Below, one piece after another: positions 17,873-26,640 of a stretch of 64,000 nucleotides of DNA. Each line of letters starts with the position of its first letter. Positions within the stretch are counted from its first letter, which is position 1. The DNA lies in assembly GCA_048262255.1 (NCBI GenBank), contig JBLXFH010000001.1:868001-932000 (forward strand). Reading direction: 5' to 3'. The notes beneath the pieces are model-generated. The model was not told the origin of the DNA. It did no database searches and saw only the letters and a list, made by a program, of their open reading frames with translations. Both the position numbers and the translations under genes were made by a program. Source of the DNA: JABMNT01 sp048262255 (lineage in GTDB: Bacteria > Pseudomonadota > Alphaproteobacteria > Rhodospirillales > Casp-alpha2).

Positions 17873-18557
17873 CTCCTTAAAAGTATCGTTAGAGAAAATG
17901 TTTGGTCTGCTGGATGCTGGAGGGCCGGTTGTTTATCTGTTGTTTGGGTTATCGATTGTTGTTGTGACAATCTCCCTGGCGAAGCTCTATCAGTTTCAAC
18001 GTGCGGGTGTTTTTAAAAAACACCCGGCGCGGCTGGCCGTTGAACTTTACCGGGGTGGAAACACAGAAGCCGCGTTGCTGCAGTCACAAAAGTCTCAGAC
18101 AATCCGCGCTCAGGTGGTCGCAAAATCTATCCAGGGACGGCTGAAGACATCTGCAGACTCTTCCGCAGCACGTGAAGAAGTGACCCGCGATGCGGCGGAC
18201 CGCCTCAATAATCTGCAGGGGCATTTACGGGTTCTTGAATTGACGGGGTCGATGGCACCGCTGCTGGGATTGTTCGGAACGGTTTTGGGGATGATCAATG
18301 CCTTTCAGGAGCTTGAGAATTCCGGAAATCAGGTCGATCCGTCCATATTGTCCGGTGGTATTTGGTTGGCATTGCTGACGACGGCTGTCGGGCTGGCTGT
18401 GGCCATGCCAACGGTAACACTCCTCAGTTTTTTTGAACGGCGCCTCGAACAGCTAGCCCATGATTTGGACGATCTGATATCGCAAGTCTTTCTGGATGAT
18501 ATCGAAAAACCAAAACTGCAGGTTATTTCCAATGCCCAGTCTCGCCAGCACTCTTAA
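17865..18557 (+). CDS. exbB: ExbB/TolQ/MotA-family proton channel subunit
   Basis: This is a 230-residue membrane protein with one N-terminal membrane helix (PVVYLLFGLSIVVVTISLAK) and two C-terminal ones (LTGSMAPLLGLFGTVLGMI and GGIWLALLTTAVGLAVAMP), the standard three-helix MotA_ExbB plan. It builds the inner-membrane stator that uses proton flow to energise TonB. It overlaps DUF2218 at its start and the first ExbD gene by 26 nt at its end. Its place in an iron operon identifies it as ExbB and not TolQ. Confidence 0.92.
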   Translation: MTDSLKVSLEKMFGLLDAGGPVVYLLFGLSIVVVTISLAKLYQFQRAGVFKKHPARLAVELYRGGNTEAALLQSQKSQTIRAQVVAKSIQGRLKTSADSSAAREEVTRDAADRLNNLQGHLRVLELTGSMAPLLGLFGTVLGMINAFQELENSGNQVDPSILSGGIWLALLTTAVGLAVAMPTVTLLSFFERRLEQLAHDLDDLISQVFLDDIEKPKLQVISNAQSRQHS

Positions 18558-18948
18558 CGGAACGCATCGAAAAAGAAAGATCAGCCTGACACCACTTATC
18601 GACGTGGTGTTTATATTGCTGGTCTTTTTTATGTTGGCATCCAGTTTTGAAAAAAACAGGTCCATAGAATTGATCCCGCCGCCAGAGGGTCGTTCTGCGC
18701 CGATACCAAACGCAACCCCTCCGGTCCTCATTGAGGTTTTGGGAAAGGGCGTGTACATGATCGATAAGAGGAAAGAACAGCTTTCTTTCGTGAAAAACAG
18801 GCTATTGGCTAACCTCGAAACGACATTTCTCATTAAGCCATCTGCTAATGCCACATTGCAGGACCTGGTCCTGTTTTTGGATATTGCTGCAGCTATACCC
18901 GATCTTAAGTTCTCATTGCTCGCCGTCGATCCGCCAGGCCGTAAATGA
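18532..18948 (+). CDS. exbD: ExbD/TolR-family protein, first copy
   Basis: This 138-residue protein has a cytoplasmic N-terminus, one membrane helix (TPLIDVVFILLVFFMLASSF) and a periplasmic domain. The membrane-helix Asp that carries protons in ExbD is present in PLIDVVF. The start at ATG 18532 lies inside the exbB end. An ATG at 18496 in the same frame would add residues without similarity. It pairs with ExbB and with the second, Asn-bearing ExbD encoded next. Confidence 0.9.
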   Translation: MPSLASTLNGTHRKRKISLTPLIDVVFILLVFFMLASSFEKNRSIELIPPPEGRSAPIPNATPPVLIEVLGKGVYMIDKRKEQLSFVKNRLLANLETTFLIKPSANATLQDLVLFLDIAAAIPDLKFSLLAVDPPGRK

Positions 18949-19367
18949 CGGGCTTAAATCTTAATCGATACCGTAAAAAGCCGGCCAATGATGAGGATCA
19001 GATTTTGCCTCTGATCAATATCGTCTTTTTGCTGTTGATCTTTTTTATGATCGCCGGACGGCTCAGCACGACCGACCCTTTTTCCTTAACGCTTGCTGCA
19101 TCGCAGAGCGAGAGACAGAAAAATGAGCATGTTGCCTATATCCATTTAGGTCCGCAGGGGGCGCTTTTTTTCCAGTATAAGGAAACGACGAAAGCCGGGT
19201 TGTCCGGGTTGGTGCGCAACCACTTAGAGACGCATGAAAACGCTCGGTTCCGGTTAAAGGTCGATCAGCAGCATAAGGCTCAGGAGGTCATCTCGTTCCT
19301 TGGCACGTTACGGGAGATGGGGGTTCAAAAAGTGTATCTGGCGACACGGCTGGAAGCTGGCAAGTGA
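18945..19367 (+). CDS. exbD: ExbD/TolR-family protein, second copy with Asp replaced by Asn
   Basis: This 140-residue protein has the same plan as the first ExbD. Its membrane helix reads ILPLINIVFLLLIFFMIAGR, so the position of the essential proton-binding Asp (PLIDVVF in its partner) is Asn. Two different ExbD chains fit the known ExbB5-ExbD2 stoichiometry, so a heterodimer with one active Asp is possible. The gene overlaps both neighbours by 4 nt. The substitution is read directly, and the mechanistic consequence is inferred. Confidence 0.88.
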   Translation: MTGLNLNRYRKKPANDEDQILPLINIVFLLLIFFMIAGRLSTTDPFSLTLAASQSERQKNEHVAYIHLGPQGALFFQYKETTKAGLSGLVRNHLETHENARFRLKVDQQHKAQEVISFLGTLREMGVQKVYLATRLEAGK

Positions 19368-20383
19368 GCCTGACGCGCTGCCACTGGTTTTGTGCCGCTG
19401 CCATCGCCGTATTGTTGCACGCAACGATTGCCTATGGCGTATTCAATCACCAAAAACCGGAAACGGGAGCTAAAGCTCTCGGCAAGGGGGGCTTTGACGT
19501 TTCGATCAGCATGGTTGCCGCTGCGGCTGGGAGCCTCGGGGCAACAGCCCAGCAAGAAACAGAGCCCGAAAAGCCGGAAAGCCGGCAACCGGTAAACAAA
19601 ATGCCCGATATTGAAGAGCCGAAAACGGAGGAACAACAGCCTGTTGAGGAGATTATTGAGCCGGTTCCGGAAGTTATTACACCTCAGGAAGTCATCCCTG
19701 TCGCCGAAGAGGTGTTGATGGAACCGGAGCCTCAAGAGTTGCCAGACCCGGAGCCTGTCTTGCCTGACCAGTTCCATGCCGCCCCACTTGAGGTGCCTAA
19801 AAAGGTTGAGCGGGTTTTTAAGGTTGTGCAAAAACCAAAACCGAAATTAAGACCCAAAAAACCGGTCTTGGTCAACGAACCCAAAGTGGTTGAGGCCAAA
19901 CCGCCCCCTGTCTTGCACGATCCGGCGCCCTTGGTGAAGAAACCGGAGGAAACTGCGCAGCCACAGGCTTCGAAGCAGGACATTGCAGCCGCTTCGCAAC
20001 CTGCGGATCAGAGCCAAGGCGCTGCCGAAAGCGACAATATGGCGCAGCGTGCGGACACGGCGACACAAAAAGGTGGCGGAGCTGTTGTCGCCCATATCCA
20101 GCCGGACTATATCGCTCAGCTGCGGTATTGGCTTGAGCGCCATAAAACCTATCCGAAAAAAGCCAAACGCCGATATCAGGAAGGCGTTGTTGAATTGTTT
20201 TTCAAATTAAACAGAAATGGAGACGTTCTGGAATACAGAATTGTAAAAAGCTCCGGTTTTGGCAGTCTGGATGAGGAAGCAATTGCCATGTTGGACAGGG
20301 CTCAGCCGTTACCCAAATTTCCGGATGGTATGGAAGATCGTTTTTTAAAACTTACGCTCCCTGTGCAGTTCTCTTTACGATAG
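19364..20383 (+). CDS. tonB: TonB-family energy-transducing protein
   Basis: This 339-residue protein has an N-terminal membrane anchor (FCAAAIAVLLHATIAYGVF), a long Pro/Glu/Lys-rich periplasm-spanning stretch (about 60-250) and a C-terminal TonB domain (YPKKAKRRYQEGVVELFFKL to the end). The GTG start overlaps the stop of the second exbD in a GTGA. It transfers energy from ExbB/ExbD to the receptor at 12437-14467. The spacer is longer than in E. coli TonB (239 residues), which is common in alphaproteobacteria. Confidence 0.92.
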   Translation: MSLTRCHWFCAAAIAVLLHATIAYGVFNHQKPETGAKALGKGGFDVSISMVAAAAGSLGATAQQETEPEKPESRQPVNKMPDIEEPKTEEQQPVEEIIEPVPEVITPQEVIPVAEEVLMEPEPQELPDPEPVLPDQFHAAPLEVPKKVERVFKVVQKPKPKLRPKKPVLVNEPKVVEAKPPPVLHDPAPLVKKPEETAQPQASKQDIAAASQPADQSQGAAESDNMAQRADTATQKGGGAVVAHIQPDYIAQLRYWLERHKTYPKKAKRRYQEGVVELFFKLNRNGDVLEYRIVKSSGFGSLDEEAIAMLDRAQPLPKFPDGMEDRFLKLTLPVQFSLR

Positions 20384-20426
20384 TAAATAACGATTCCGGA
20401 ACTCACCTGTTATGTTCTGCTCTCTG

Positions 20427-20443
20427 AAAACGGGTCCGTTTTT
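20427..20443 (+). terminator. Possible weak terminator after tonB
   Basis: AAAACG (20427-20432), a GGTC loop and CGTTTTT (20437-20443) form a short hairpin leading into T-rich sequence 44 nt after the tonB stop. The stem is only six pairs with two G-C, so support is modest. The rest of the 20384-20640 gap, which contains an AT-rich stretch near 20545-20590, shows no gene. Confidence 0.3.
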
Positions 20444-20640
20444 GGTTGGATTTTTCCGGCGATCCAAAGAATGGGTTCAGAGCACTTCCAATCAGTTGAA
20501 TGCGAATATGACGGGTCACCTACTCAAGATGTAGTAAAACCGTAACATTTTTTTACACATATAGCTGTTATTACTATATATTACGAATATGTGGATTGTG
20601 CGTCGGAGGGCGCGGGTCTAGTTGGAGGCTGGGGTTCGAC

Positions 20641-21345
20641 GTGACGAGACTTGTGGCAGCATTTATGCGGCATGGCATGTATTGCCAGCCTGCTGGTGTC
20701 CCAAGCGCCCATTTGCCCCACCCGCTCACTGCAGAGGGTATGAAGCAAGCTGGAGACTCCGCAGCTCTTGTTCGTCGCTTTGCTGACACCGAAAAACTGG
20801 ATATCTGCCTGGAGATTGACTCGTCAAACCTGTTGCGCGCCTGGCAGACAGCACGTCTTATGGCGGACCAGCAGAGTGCTTTTACAAATCAGATATTTAC
20901 CGTTGAAGGTTTCGATGATCTGGCCGAACGCGGTCTTGGTAGTGCAGCCAATCTGACGGTCGCGGAAATCGAGGCCGTGATGGCTGCCGACCCGCGCTAC
21001 CCGTCACCGCCGCCAGGATGGAAATCGGACAGTCATTTTCGATTACCCCTGCAAAACGCGGAATCCCTGATGGACGCCGGTGCGCGGGTTGCGCGCCATG
21101 TAACGTCTCGTCTGCAGGCGCTGGCCGGAACCGGCAAGGACACGGTTCTGAAAGTGTTTGTCGGCCATGGCGCTGCCATGCGCCACGCCGCGGTGCATCT
21201 GGGCGTTCTCGATCTGGAAGAGATGCCGCGCCTGTCGATGTTTCATTGTCTGCCGGTTTTTCTTGAGTATCTGGCAGGCGGCACGTGGCGTCAGATCGGT
21301 GGGGAATGGAAAGTGCGAAATTTAAGTGAAGCGGCCGTTGATTAG
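20641..21345 (+). CDS. Histidine phosphatase family protein
   Basis: This 234-residue phosphatase of the phosphoglycerate-mutase-like superfamily has the nucleophile motif R10-H11-G12 near the N-terminus, R66 in the phosphate pocket, E96 as likely proton donor and the second histidine H176 in FVGHGAAM. I prefer GTG 20641, which puts RHG close to the N-terminus as usual. TTG 20596 would add 15 unrelated residues. It is followed after 23 nt by a metallophosphoesterase gene, and the GAK-type set lies downstream. The substrate is unknown. It could be a phosphatase opposing the nearby kinases. Confidence 0.85.
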   Translation: MTRLVAAFMRHGMYCQPAGVPSAHLPHPLTAEGMKQAGDSAALVRRFADTEKLDICLEIDSSNLLRAWQTARLMADQQSAFTNQIFTVEGFDDLAERGLGSAANLTVAEIEAVMAADPRYPSPPPGWKSDSHFRLPLQNAESLMDAGARVARHVTSRLQALAGTGKDTVLKVFVGHGAAMRHAAVHLGVLDLEEMPRLSMFHCLPVFLEYLAGGTWRQIGGEWKVRNLSEAAVD

Positions 21346-21368
21346 TAAAACCTGGGAATGACAAAACA

Positions 21369-22715
21369 GTGACACATATCAGACAAAACCGTCCGGTTAT
21401 GGACGTGCATGGGCTTGATTGGCTGGGCGGCCACTTGCCGGTTGAATCCGAAGCCTGGCCAGCGGTCAGCCCTTTCTCTCAAGTCGATCAACCGGATGAT
21501 GACGTGGAAGCCCTGGCCGGAGAAATAAAAGCCTATGCCAAAACAAAACCCTGGTGCTGGCCGGCCCGTCCCTATCTGTTTTTTTCCGATATGCACGCCG
21601 ACACCGATGCCTTTCTGCGCTCATTGGTCGCGTCGGGCGGTGTTTATAAAACCGGACCCGAAGATGCGGACATGACGCTGACTCCTTTTGGCGAAAGCGC
21701 GTGTTTTGTCATTGGCGGCGACTGTTTTGACAAAGGGCCGGAAAACCTACGGCTACTGCGTGCCCTCAAGGCGCTTAAGGATACGGGTGCCGATCTGGTG
21801 CTTCTGGTAGGCAACCACGATCTCAGAACCTTTGTCGGGCTGGCCTGTGCCGGCGCCGACGATGCCCACCACGCGCACCTGTTCGTCCGTATGGGGAAAA
21901 AGACGGCGCCTTTGTTCAAGGAAATATTCGACCAGTATCTGGCGGACCGACCGGAGGCCTGGCAGGCCTATGATGCGGCTTATGTCCGCGACCGGTTGTT
22001 CCCGAACGAACAGTGGTATGGGGATTTTCCCGACGCGGTGCGGGGCAAAATTCCGGATGCCAAAATCGCCAAGGAAGTGGCGCGTATTGCCGAGAAAAGC
22101 CAGGAATTTGAAGCGCGTTGCGAGGCCATGGGACTCACATTGCCGATGGTTTACGCAGCTCTTGAAAAGGCCCGCGACCTGTTTCTCGAGCGGACAGGTG
22201 AGTTTTTCTGGTTCTTTGATGAAATGAAGCTGGCCCATCAGGCCGGTTCCTTTCTGATGGTTCACGCAGGCATCGACGATCAGGTCGCGGCGTTGATCCG
22301 CAAGGGCGGCGTAGACGCTTTGAACGCGGCTTACCAGCAAGCCCTGCAGGATGATCTGTTCGATCTCTACAACGGCCCGCTGGGCAACGTCTTTCGGACG
22401 AAGTACCGCGACAGCGATTTTGCCTTCTCTGCTCAGGGACTGCGCGACATCCATGCGGCGGGCATATACGGCGTTATTCACGGGCATCGGAATCTGTGGA
22501 ACGGCCAGCGCATAACGCTGCGCAGCGGACTGCTGAATTTCGAGTGCGATGCGTCTGTGGACGCCGGAACGCGCGAACTGGAAGGCCTGTCCGGCCCGGG
22601 TGGCGCGGTGACGATCGTACATCCGGATGCGCGTGTGCTTGGTATCAGTACGGATTACCCGCTGGTCAAGGATTTCAGGCCAACAGAGTTCTGCAGACTA
22701 ACAACAATTATCTAA
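21369..22715 (+). CDS. Metallophosphoesterase
   Basis: This 448-residue calcineurin-like phosphoesterase has the metal motifs D74-x-H76 (SDMHAD), GGDCFDKGPEN with D118, GNHD (148-151) and late histidines in MVHAGIDD and IHGHRN. The core resembles Ser/Thr protein phosphatase or diadenosine tetraphosphatase folds. The insertion between GNHD and the C-terminal histidines is larger than usual. The start is GTG 21369, with ATG 21399 as an alternative. It forms a probable two-gene operon with the histidine phosphatase and stands 230 nt before the amphi-Trp/kinase set, which suggests reversal of a phosphorylation carried out there. Confidence 0.85.
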   Translation: MTHIRQNRPVMDVHGLDWLGGHLPVESEAWPAVSPFSQVDQPDDDVEALAGEIKAYAKTKPWCWPARPYLFFSDMHADTDAFLRSLVASGGVYKTGPEDADMTLTPFGESACFVIGGDCFDKGPENLRLLRALKALKDTGADLVLLVGNHDLRTFVGLACAGADDAHHAHLFVRMGKKTAPLFKEIFDQYLADRPEAWQAYDAAYVRDRLFPNEQWYGDFPDAVRGKIPDAKIAKEVARIAEKSQEFEARCEAMGLTLPMVYAALEKARDLFLERTGEFFWFFDEMKLAHQAGSFLMVHAGIDDQVAALIRKGGVDALNAAYQQALQDDLFDLYNGPLGNVFRTKYRDSDFAFSAQGLRDIHAAGIYGVIHGHRNLWNGQRITLRSGLLNFECDASVDAGTRELEGLSGPGGAVTIVHPDARVLGISTDYPLVKDFRPTEFCRLTTII

Positions 22716-22945
22716 GCAGGACTTGGCGCAGCACCCCAAGACAACATCAATAATTCGTCGGTTATGTTGTCATAAAAATGCAATAAAACTGAAACATAAA
22801 GTTCATATGTTGTAACTGTTTTATTCCAATACACTGTGTTTTCTTATGCAGGTGCGCGAATACTTTATTCGCACTCTTATCTAAATAAATCAAGACGTTC
22901 TTGGAAATTTATTTCCTGTGATCGCCAGAGCTTAGGAGCGAACGC

Positions 22946-23767
22946 ATGTCTGTTGAAGATAAAAAAGCGGACAAGGATAGCCGTCCTGATAAAAGGACAT
23001 CTTCTTCTCCGGCCGGAACAAAACCGGTGACGGCATCCGCCCGCCAGAAGATAGTGAGCGCAGCGCCGGCGAAGAAGCCGGTTGTGGCGGCTGCAACGGA
23101 AAGAGCTGCCGTATCGAAGGAACTGACAAAACCCGCACCGACGTTTGTGGAAAAGGTTGTACCGAAAAGCAAAGCCGTTACGCAAAAACAGACAGAGAAT
23201 AAGGCAATAAAGGTGGCTGCGAAAGAGAAGGCGATAAAGGTGCAAGCCGATAAGCAGGCGGGCCTCAAAGCCAAAGAAGCCATAAAGGCCGCCAAGCAGA
23301 CTGCCGCGCAGGAAAAGGCGGCGAAGGCGGAAGCCGAAAAGCGGGTCCGCAAAAAAAACAAAGAGGCGCTAAAGGCGGCCAAGCAGGCTGCCGCGAAGGA
23401 AAAGGCGGCAAAGGCAGAAGCCGAGAAACAGGCACGCAAGAAAGCCAAACGGGCGGAAGAGAATGCAATGAAGGCGCGTCGTCAGGCGAAAAAGCAGTCC
23501 AAAAAACGCGCCAAGGCAAAGGCCAAAATTGATTTTGAAGGGCGCATGCCGCGCGATGAGGCCGTCGCCTATTTTGAAGCTCTTGTGAAAGGCCTGAAAA
23601 AGGGAACGGTTCAATTCAGGCAAAGTGATGAGACGGTGGTTATCAATCCTTCCGAAATTGTTGATGTCGATCTCAGGGCCAGAACCAAAGGGCGCGAGGA
23701 AAGCGTGGTTTTCAAGTTGTCCTGGCTTGCAAAGGAAGCCGGAAATATTTCCGTAACGTCGGGCTGA
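22946..23767 (+). CDS. Lys/Ala-rich protein with C-terminal amphi-Trp domain (GAK-type set)
   Basis: This 273-residue protein has two parts. Residues 1-190 are extremely rich in Lys and Ala, resemble histone-H1-like tails and include two tandem 29-residue repeats (111-139 and 140-168). Residues 197-273 form an amphi-Trp domain, with GLKKGTVQF, then VVINPSEIVDVDLRAR, ending in FKLSW. Amphi-Trp domains are defined by alternating polar and hydrophobic residues ending in Trp and mark the GAK gene neighbourhoods. The basic tail suggests binding to nucleic acid or another polyanion. It is the first gene of a five-gene run. The function is unknown. Confidence 0.8.
   Translation: MSVEDKKADKDSRPDKRTSSSPAGTKPVTASARQKIVSAAPAKKPVVAAATERAAVSKELTKPAPTFVEKVVPKSKAVTQKQTENKAIKVAAKEKAIKVQADKQAGLKAKEAIKAAKQTAAQEKAAKAEAEKRVRKKNKEALKAAKQAAAKEKAAKAEAEKQARKKAKRAEENAMKARRQAKKQSKKRAKAKAKIDFEGRMPRDEAVAYFEALVKGLKKGTVQFRQSDETVVINPSEIVDVDLRARTKGREESVVFKLSWLAKEAGNISVTSG
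23276..23449 (+). repeat. 87-bp in-frame tandem repeat in the amphi-Trp gene
   Basis: Two adjacent 87-bp units encode EAIKAAKQTAAQEKAAKAEA... and EALKAAKQAAAKEKAAKAEA..., nearly identical at protein level and very similar in DNA. A diverged partial unit precedes them at about 23215-23275. Such repeats can expand or contract by recombination, so the length of the basic tail probably varies between strains. Confidence 0.75.
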
Positions 23768-23802
23768 TCTCATGGCTATGACCAATGATGCAGGGCGTCG
23801 CC

Positions 23803-24078
23803 ATGGATAAAGATGATCTGTTCGAACATATCAGTTTGCAGGACCGGAAATCGATCCGGAAATACCTGAAAGCGGTAACCGATGGGGTTGGCAACGGTAT
23901 GCTGTCGCTGGCTGATAATGATGGGGAAATTACACTCAGCCCCGACGGCCTGATTCGCCTGAACGTGCGCGTCAGTCGCGAACGGGACCGACGCGAGCTG
24001 CACATTACGCTCGACTGGAAAGAGCATGATGCGAGCGTCGAGCGTAATCCGGGCGCTTTGATCATTTCGACGGACTAG
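23803..24078 (+). CDS. Small amphi-Trp domain protein (GAK-type set)
   Basis: This 91-residue protein consists almost wholly of one amphi-Trp-like domain: an N-terminal helix (FEHISLQDRKSIRKYLKAV), GVGNGMLSLADNDGEITLSP, then LNVRVSRERDRRELHITLDW ending in Trp. ATG 23803 follows AGGG at good spacing. ATG 23785 would add six residues. It lacks the Lys/Ala tail of the preceding protein, so the two may be partners that differ in localisation. The next gene follows after 8 nt. Confidence 0.75.
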   Translation: MDKDDLFEHISLQDRKSIRKYLKAVTDGVGNGMLSLADNDGEITLSPDGLIRLNVRVSRERDRRELHITLDWKEHDASVERNPGALIISTD

Positions 24079-24086
24079 GGCTGGTC

Positions 24087-25727
24087 ATGTTTATCAATGA
24101 GAGTGTCGAGGAGAACCTCCGCTTCCTGATTTTTGAGGTGCAAAAGCAGCTCGACCGGACCGCCGAATACATCCGCGAGCCGCAGTTAGAGTTGTTGGAC
24201 AGCATTCTCTCGCGTGATGATTATATCGATAATTTGAAAACCAATATTCAGCGTAAATGTTTTTCTTCCGTCTCCGTACAGGGCAACAACAGTCCGGCCC
24301 GTGCGGAGACGCTGAAAGCGATCGTGGTCGTTGCCGCGAACCTTGAAAAAATTGCCGACTTTTGTGAAAAATCCATTCGCCAACTGACTTATATCGAACA
24401 CGAAGATATTCTGAAAAAATATAATTTCGAGGCGCTTTTTGAGCAGGTGCGGGCGGGCATCGGGCTCATTGAGGATGTGATCCTCAATGATGAAGCGACA
24501 AAGGCAATCACCATTTGCCGAATCGAGAATCGAATCGATGAACTGTACGGTGACATGTTCCGGCGCATCCTTACGGATCTGTCGCGGGGTGAAAAAACCC
24601 AGAGCCTTGTCACCACGTTGTTCATTGCGCGCTACATCGAACGGATGGGAGATTCCTTGCTTAATATAGGCGAAGCGGCGATGTCGGCTTTTCTGGGAGA
24701 GCGCATTAAAATTGACCAGTTTGATGCGCTGGAGGAAACCCTCAGCGAGGCCGAACTGAATCCGCGCATGGTGGATTTGAGCCTGAAAGCCATGGGAGAG
24801 ACCAATTCCGGTTGCCGGATTGATCTGGTTTCCAGCTTTGATGAAGAACAGAATGCAACCATGGTAATCTTCAAGGAAGGACGCCGCGAAAAACTGCAGC
24901 GAGAGAAGGCGGGGGTCGATTACTGGGATGCCATGATGCCCGGTATTGCGCCAACCATCTATGCCCACCATCAGGATGGCGATATGGGTGCGATCCTGTT
25001 TGAATATCTGAACGGGATGACCTTTGAACAGATTTTGCTAAACGGCGATACTCGCGACCTCAAGGCTGCGCTTGGCCATCTGACCGCAACGCTCGGCGCG
25101 GACTGGCGAAAGACCCGACAAAAAACCGACAAGCCGGTGGATTTCGTACAGCAGATTCGCAATCGCTTGACCGACATATATGCGGTGCATCCCGGGTTTG
25201 CCGCGCAATGCGGCGTGCTGGGTGGAATCACCATTCCTTCCTATGAAGACCTCCTGTCCATGGCTGAAACGCTGGAGCCGGAATTGCAGGCACCGTTTCA
25301 GGTTCTGGTACATGGCGACTTCAACATCGATAATGTGATTTTTGATACGAAAACCAAGCGGATCCGGTTCATTGATTTGCACCGGGCTTCGATGAAGGAT
25401 TATGTTCAGGATGTCTCGGTGTTTCTGGTCTCGAATTACCGATTGCAAATCTTTGATCCGCCGATCCGCGAACGGATTAACCAGACCATCCTCACATTCA
25501 AGCAATTCGCCGCCGATTTCGCCAATGAGGTTGGCGACAAGACCTTTGAGCGGAGACTGGCGCTTGGCATCGCGCGGTCCTTCGTAACGTCAACCCGATT
25601 TGTGCTCGATGAAACCTTTGCCCAGGATATGCTGATGCGCTCGCGCTTCCTGCTGGAAGGTCTGATGGGAGCAACGGGGCGGCGTGCGGCAAAATACAAA
25701 CTGCCGGAAGAGGTTCTCATTGGCTGA
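24087..25727 (+). CDS. PhoU-domain and aminoglycoside-phosphotransferase-fold fusion protein (GAK-type set)
   Basis: This 546-residue protein joins two domains rarely found together. Residues 1-215 are PhoU-like helical repeats with the metal motif in ARYIERMGDSLLNIGE (181-196). Residues about 230-530 are a phosphotransferase (APH/choline-kinase fold) with catalytic loop HGDFNIDN (409-416) and metal-binding FID (428-430). PhoU domains bind metal clusters and regulate phosphate signalling, and the APH fold phosphorylates small molecules or proteins. The next gene overlaps its end by 8 nt. The substrate is unknown. Place and partners identify it as part of the GAK-type set. Confidence 0.8.
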   Translation: MFINESVEENLRFLIFEVQKQLDRTAEYIREPQLELLDSILSRDDYIDNLKTNIQRKCFSSVSVQGNNSPARAETLKAIVVVAANLEKIADFCEKSIRQLTYIEHEDILKKYNFEALFEQVRAGIGLIEDVILNDEATKAITICRIENRIDELYGDMFRRILTDLSRGEKTQSLVTTLFIARYIERMGDSLLNIGEAAMSAFLGERIKIDQFDALEETLSEAELNPRMVDLSLKAMGETNSGCRIDLVSSFDEEQNATMVIFKEGRREKLQREKAGVDYWDAMMPGIAPTIYAHHQDGDMGAILFEYLNGMTFEQILLNGDTRDLKAALGHLTATLGADWRKTRQKTDKPVDFVQQIRNRLTDIYAVHPGFAAQCGVLGGITIPSYEDLLSMAETLEPELQAPFQVLVHGDFNIDNVIFDTKTKRIRFIDLHRASMKDYVQDVSVFLVSNYRLQIFDPPIRERINQTILTFKQFAADFANEVGDKTFERRLALGIARSFVTSTRFVLDETFAQDMLMRSRFLLEGLMGATGRRAAKYKLPEEVLIG

Positions 25728-26640
25728 AACGGTTACACATAGTTCCCTGAAAATTGCCGTTGTCGGCATTCCTGGAAAATGGTCGTCGGAAGCGCTTGCC
25801 GATGTCATTGAACAAAAGACCGGCTACCGTTTGCTGATCGATATGGCTGGCGTCGAGCTTTCACTGGCCGATGGTGGCGTCTTTTATAAAGGCGAGGATC
25901 TAACGCAACTGGATGCAGTTGTCGTCAAGAAGATTGATGAAATCTATGCCCCGGCCGTGCTCGACCGGCTGGAAATTCTGCGTTTTCTGAACGCCCGGGG
26001 TGTTCCGGTTTTCTCCAGACCCGACGCCGTTCTCGGCCTGATCAACCGCCTGTCCTGTACGGTGAACTTGCGGGCTGGCGGCATTCCGGTACCGGAAACG
26101 GTGATAACGGAAAACCTGGATGCCGCCGGAGAGGCCATCGCACGGTTTGGCCGCGCCGTCCTGAAACCACTGTATTCGACCAAGGCAAAGGGGATGACGG
26201 TTGTTGACTCCGGGGAGCCCGGCTGGCGGGAGGCTGTTAGCGCTTTTGCGCAGGAACATGTAATGATTTACGCTCAGAAATTTCTCGAGATTCCGGGCCA
26301 GGATTTGGGCGTGGTTTTTCTTGGCGGCAAATATCTGGCGACTTATGCCCGCGTTGGCAGCAGTGATAGCTGGAATACGACAATTCATAGTGGCGGTCAC
26401 TATGCCCCCTATGAGCCGTCAGATGAAATCATCGATATGGCGACGCAGGCCCAGGCCCTGTTCGGGCTCGACTTCACCTGTGTTGATGTGGTCGAAACCG
26501 GGGACGGGCCGATGGTTTTTGAAGTGAGCGCCTTCGGCGGATATCGCGGCTTGCGTGACGCCCATGGCATGGATGCGGCGGCGCTATATACAACCTACAT
26601 TCTGGATAAACTCACCGTTATGCAAAAGGGCGCGGCTTGA
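25720..26640 (+). CDS. ATP-grasp enzyme of the GAK-type set
   Basis: This is a 306-residue ATP-grasp fold related to RimK and glutathione-synthetase-like ligases: IAVVGIPGKWSSE at the N-terminus, RAVLKPLYSTKAKGM in the ATP-binding subdomain, and the metal-binding end DVVETGDGPMVFEVSAFGG. I chose TTG 25720, overlapping the upstream gene by 8 nt, because GAAGAGG lies just ahead at 25707-25713 and no ATG fits. The enzyme should ligate an amino acid or carboxylate to a protein or small molecule using ATP. The following kinase starts in its stop codon. Confidence 0.82.
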   Translation: MAETVTHSSLKIAVVGIPGKWSSEALADVIEQKTGYRLLIDMAGVELSLADGGVFYKGEDLTQLDAVVVKKIDEIYAPAVLDRLEILRFLNARGVPVFSRPDAVLGLINRLSCTVNLRAGGIPVPETVITENLDAAGEAIARFGRAVLKPLYSTKAKGMTVVDSGEPGWREAVSAFAQEHVMIYAQKFLEIPGQDLGVVFLGGKYLATYARVGSSDSWNTTIHSGGHYAPYEPSDEIIDMATQAQALFGLDFTCVDVVETGDGPMVFEVSAFGGYRGLRDAHGMDAAALYTTYILDKLTVMQKGAA

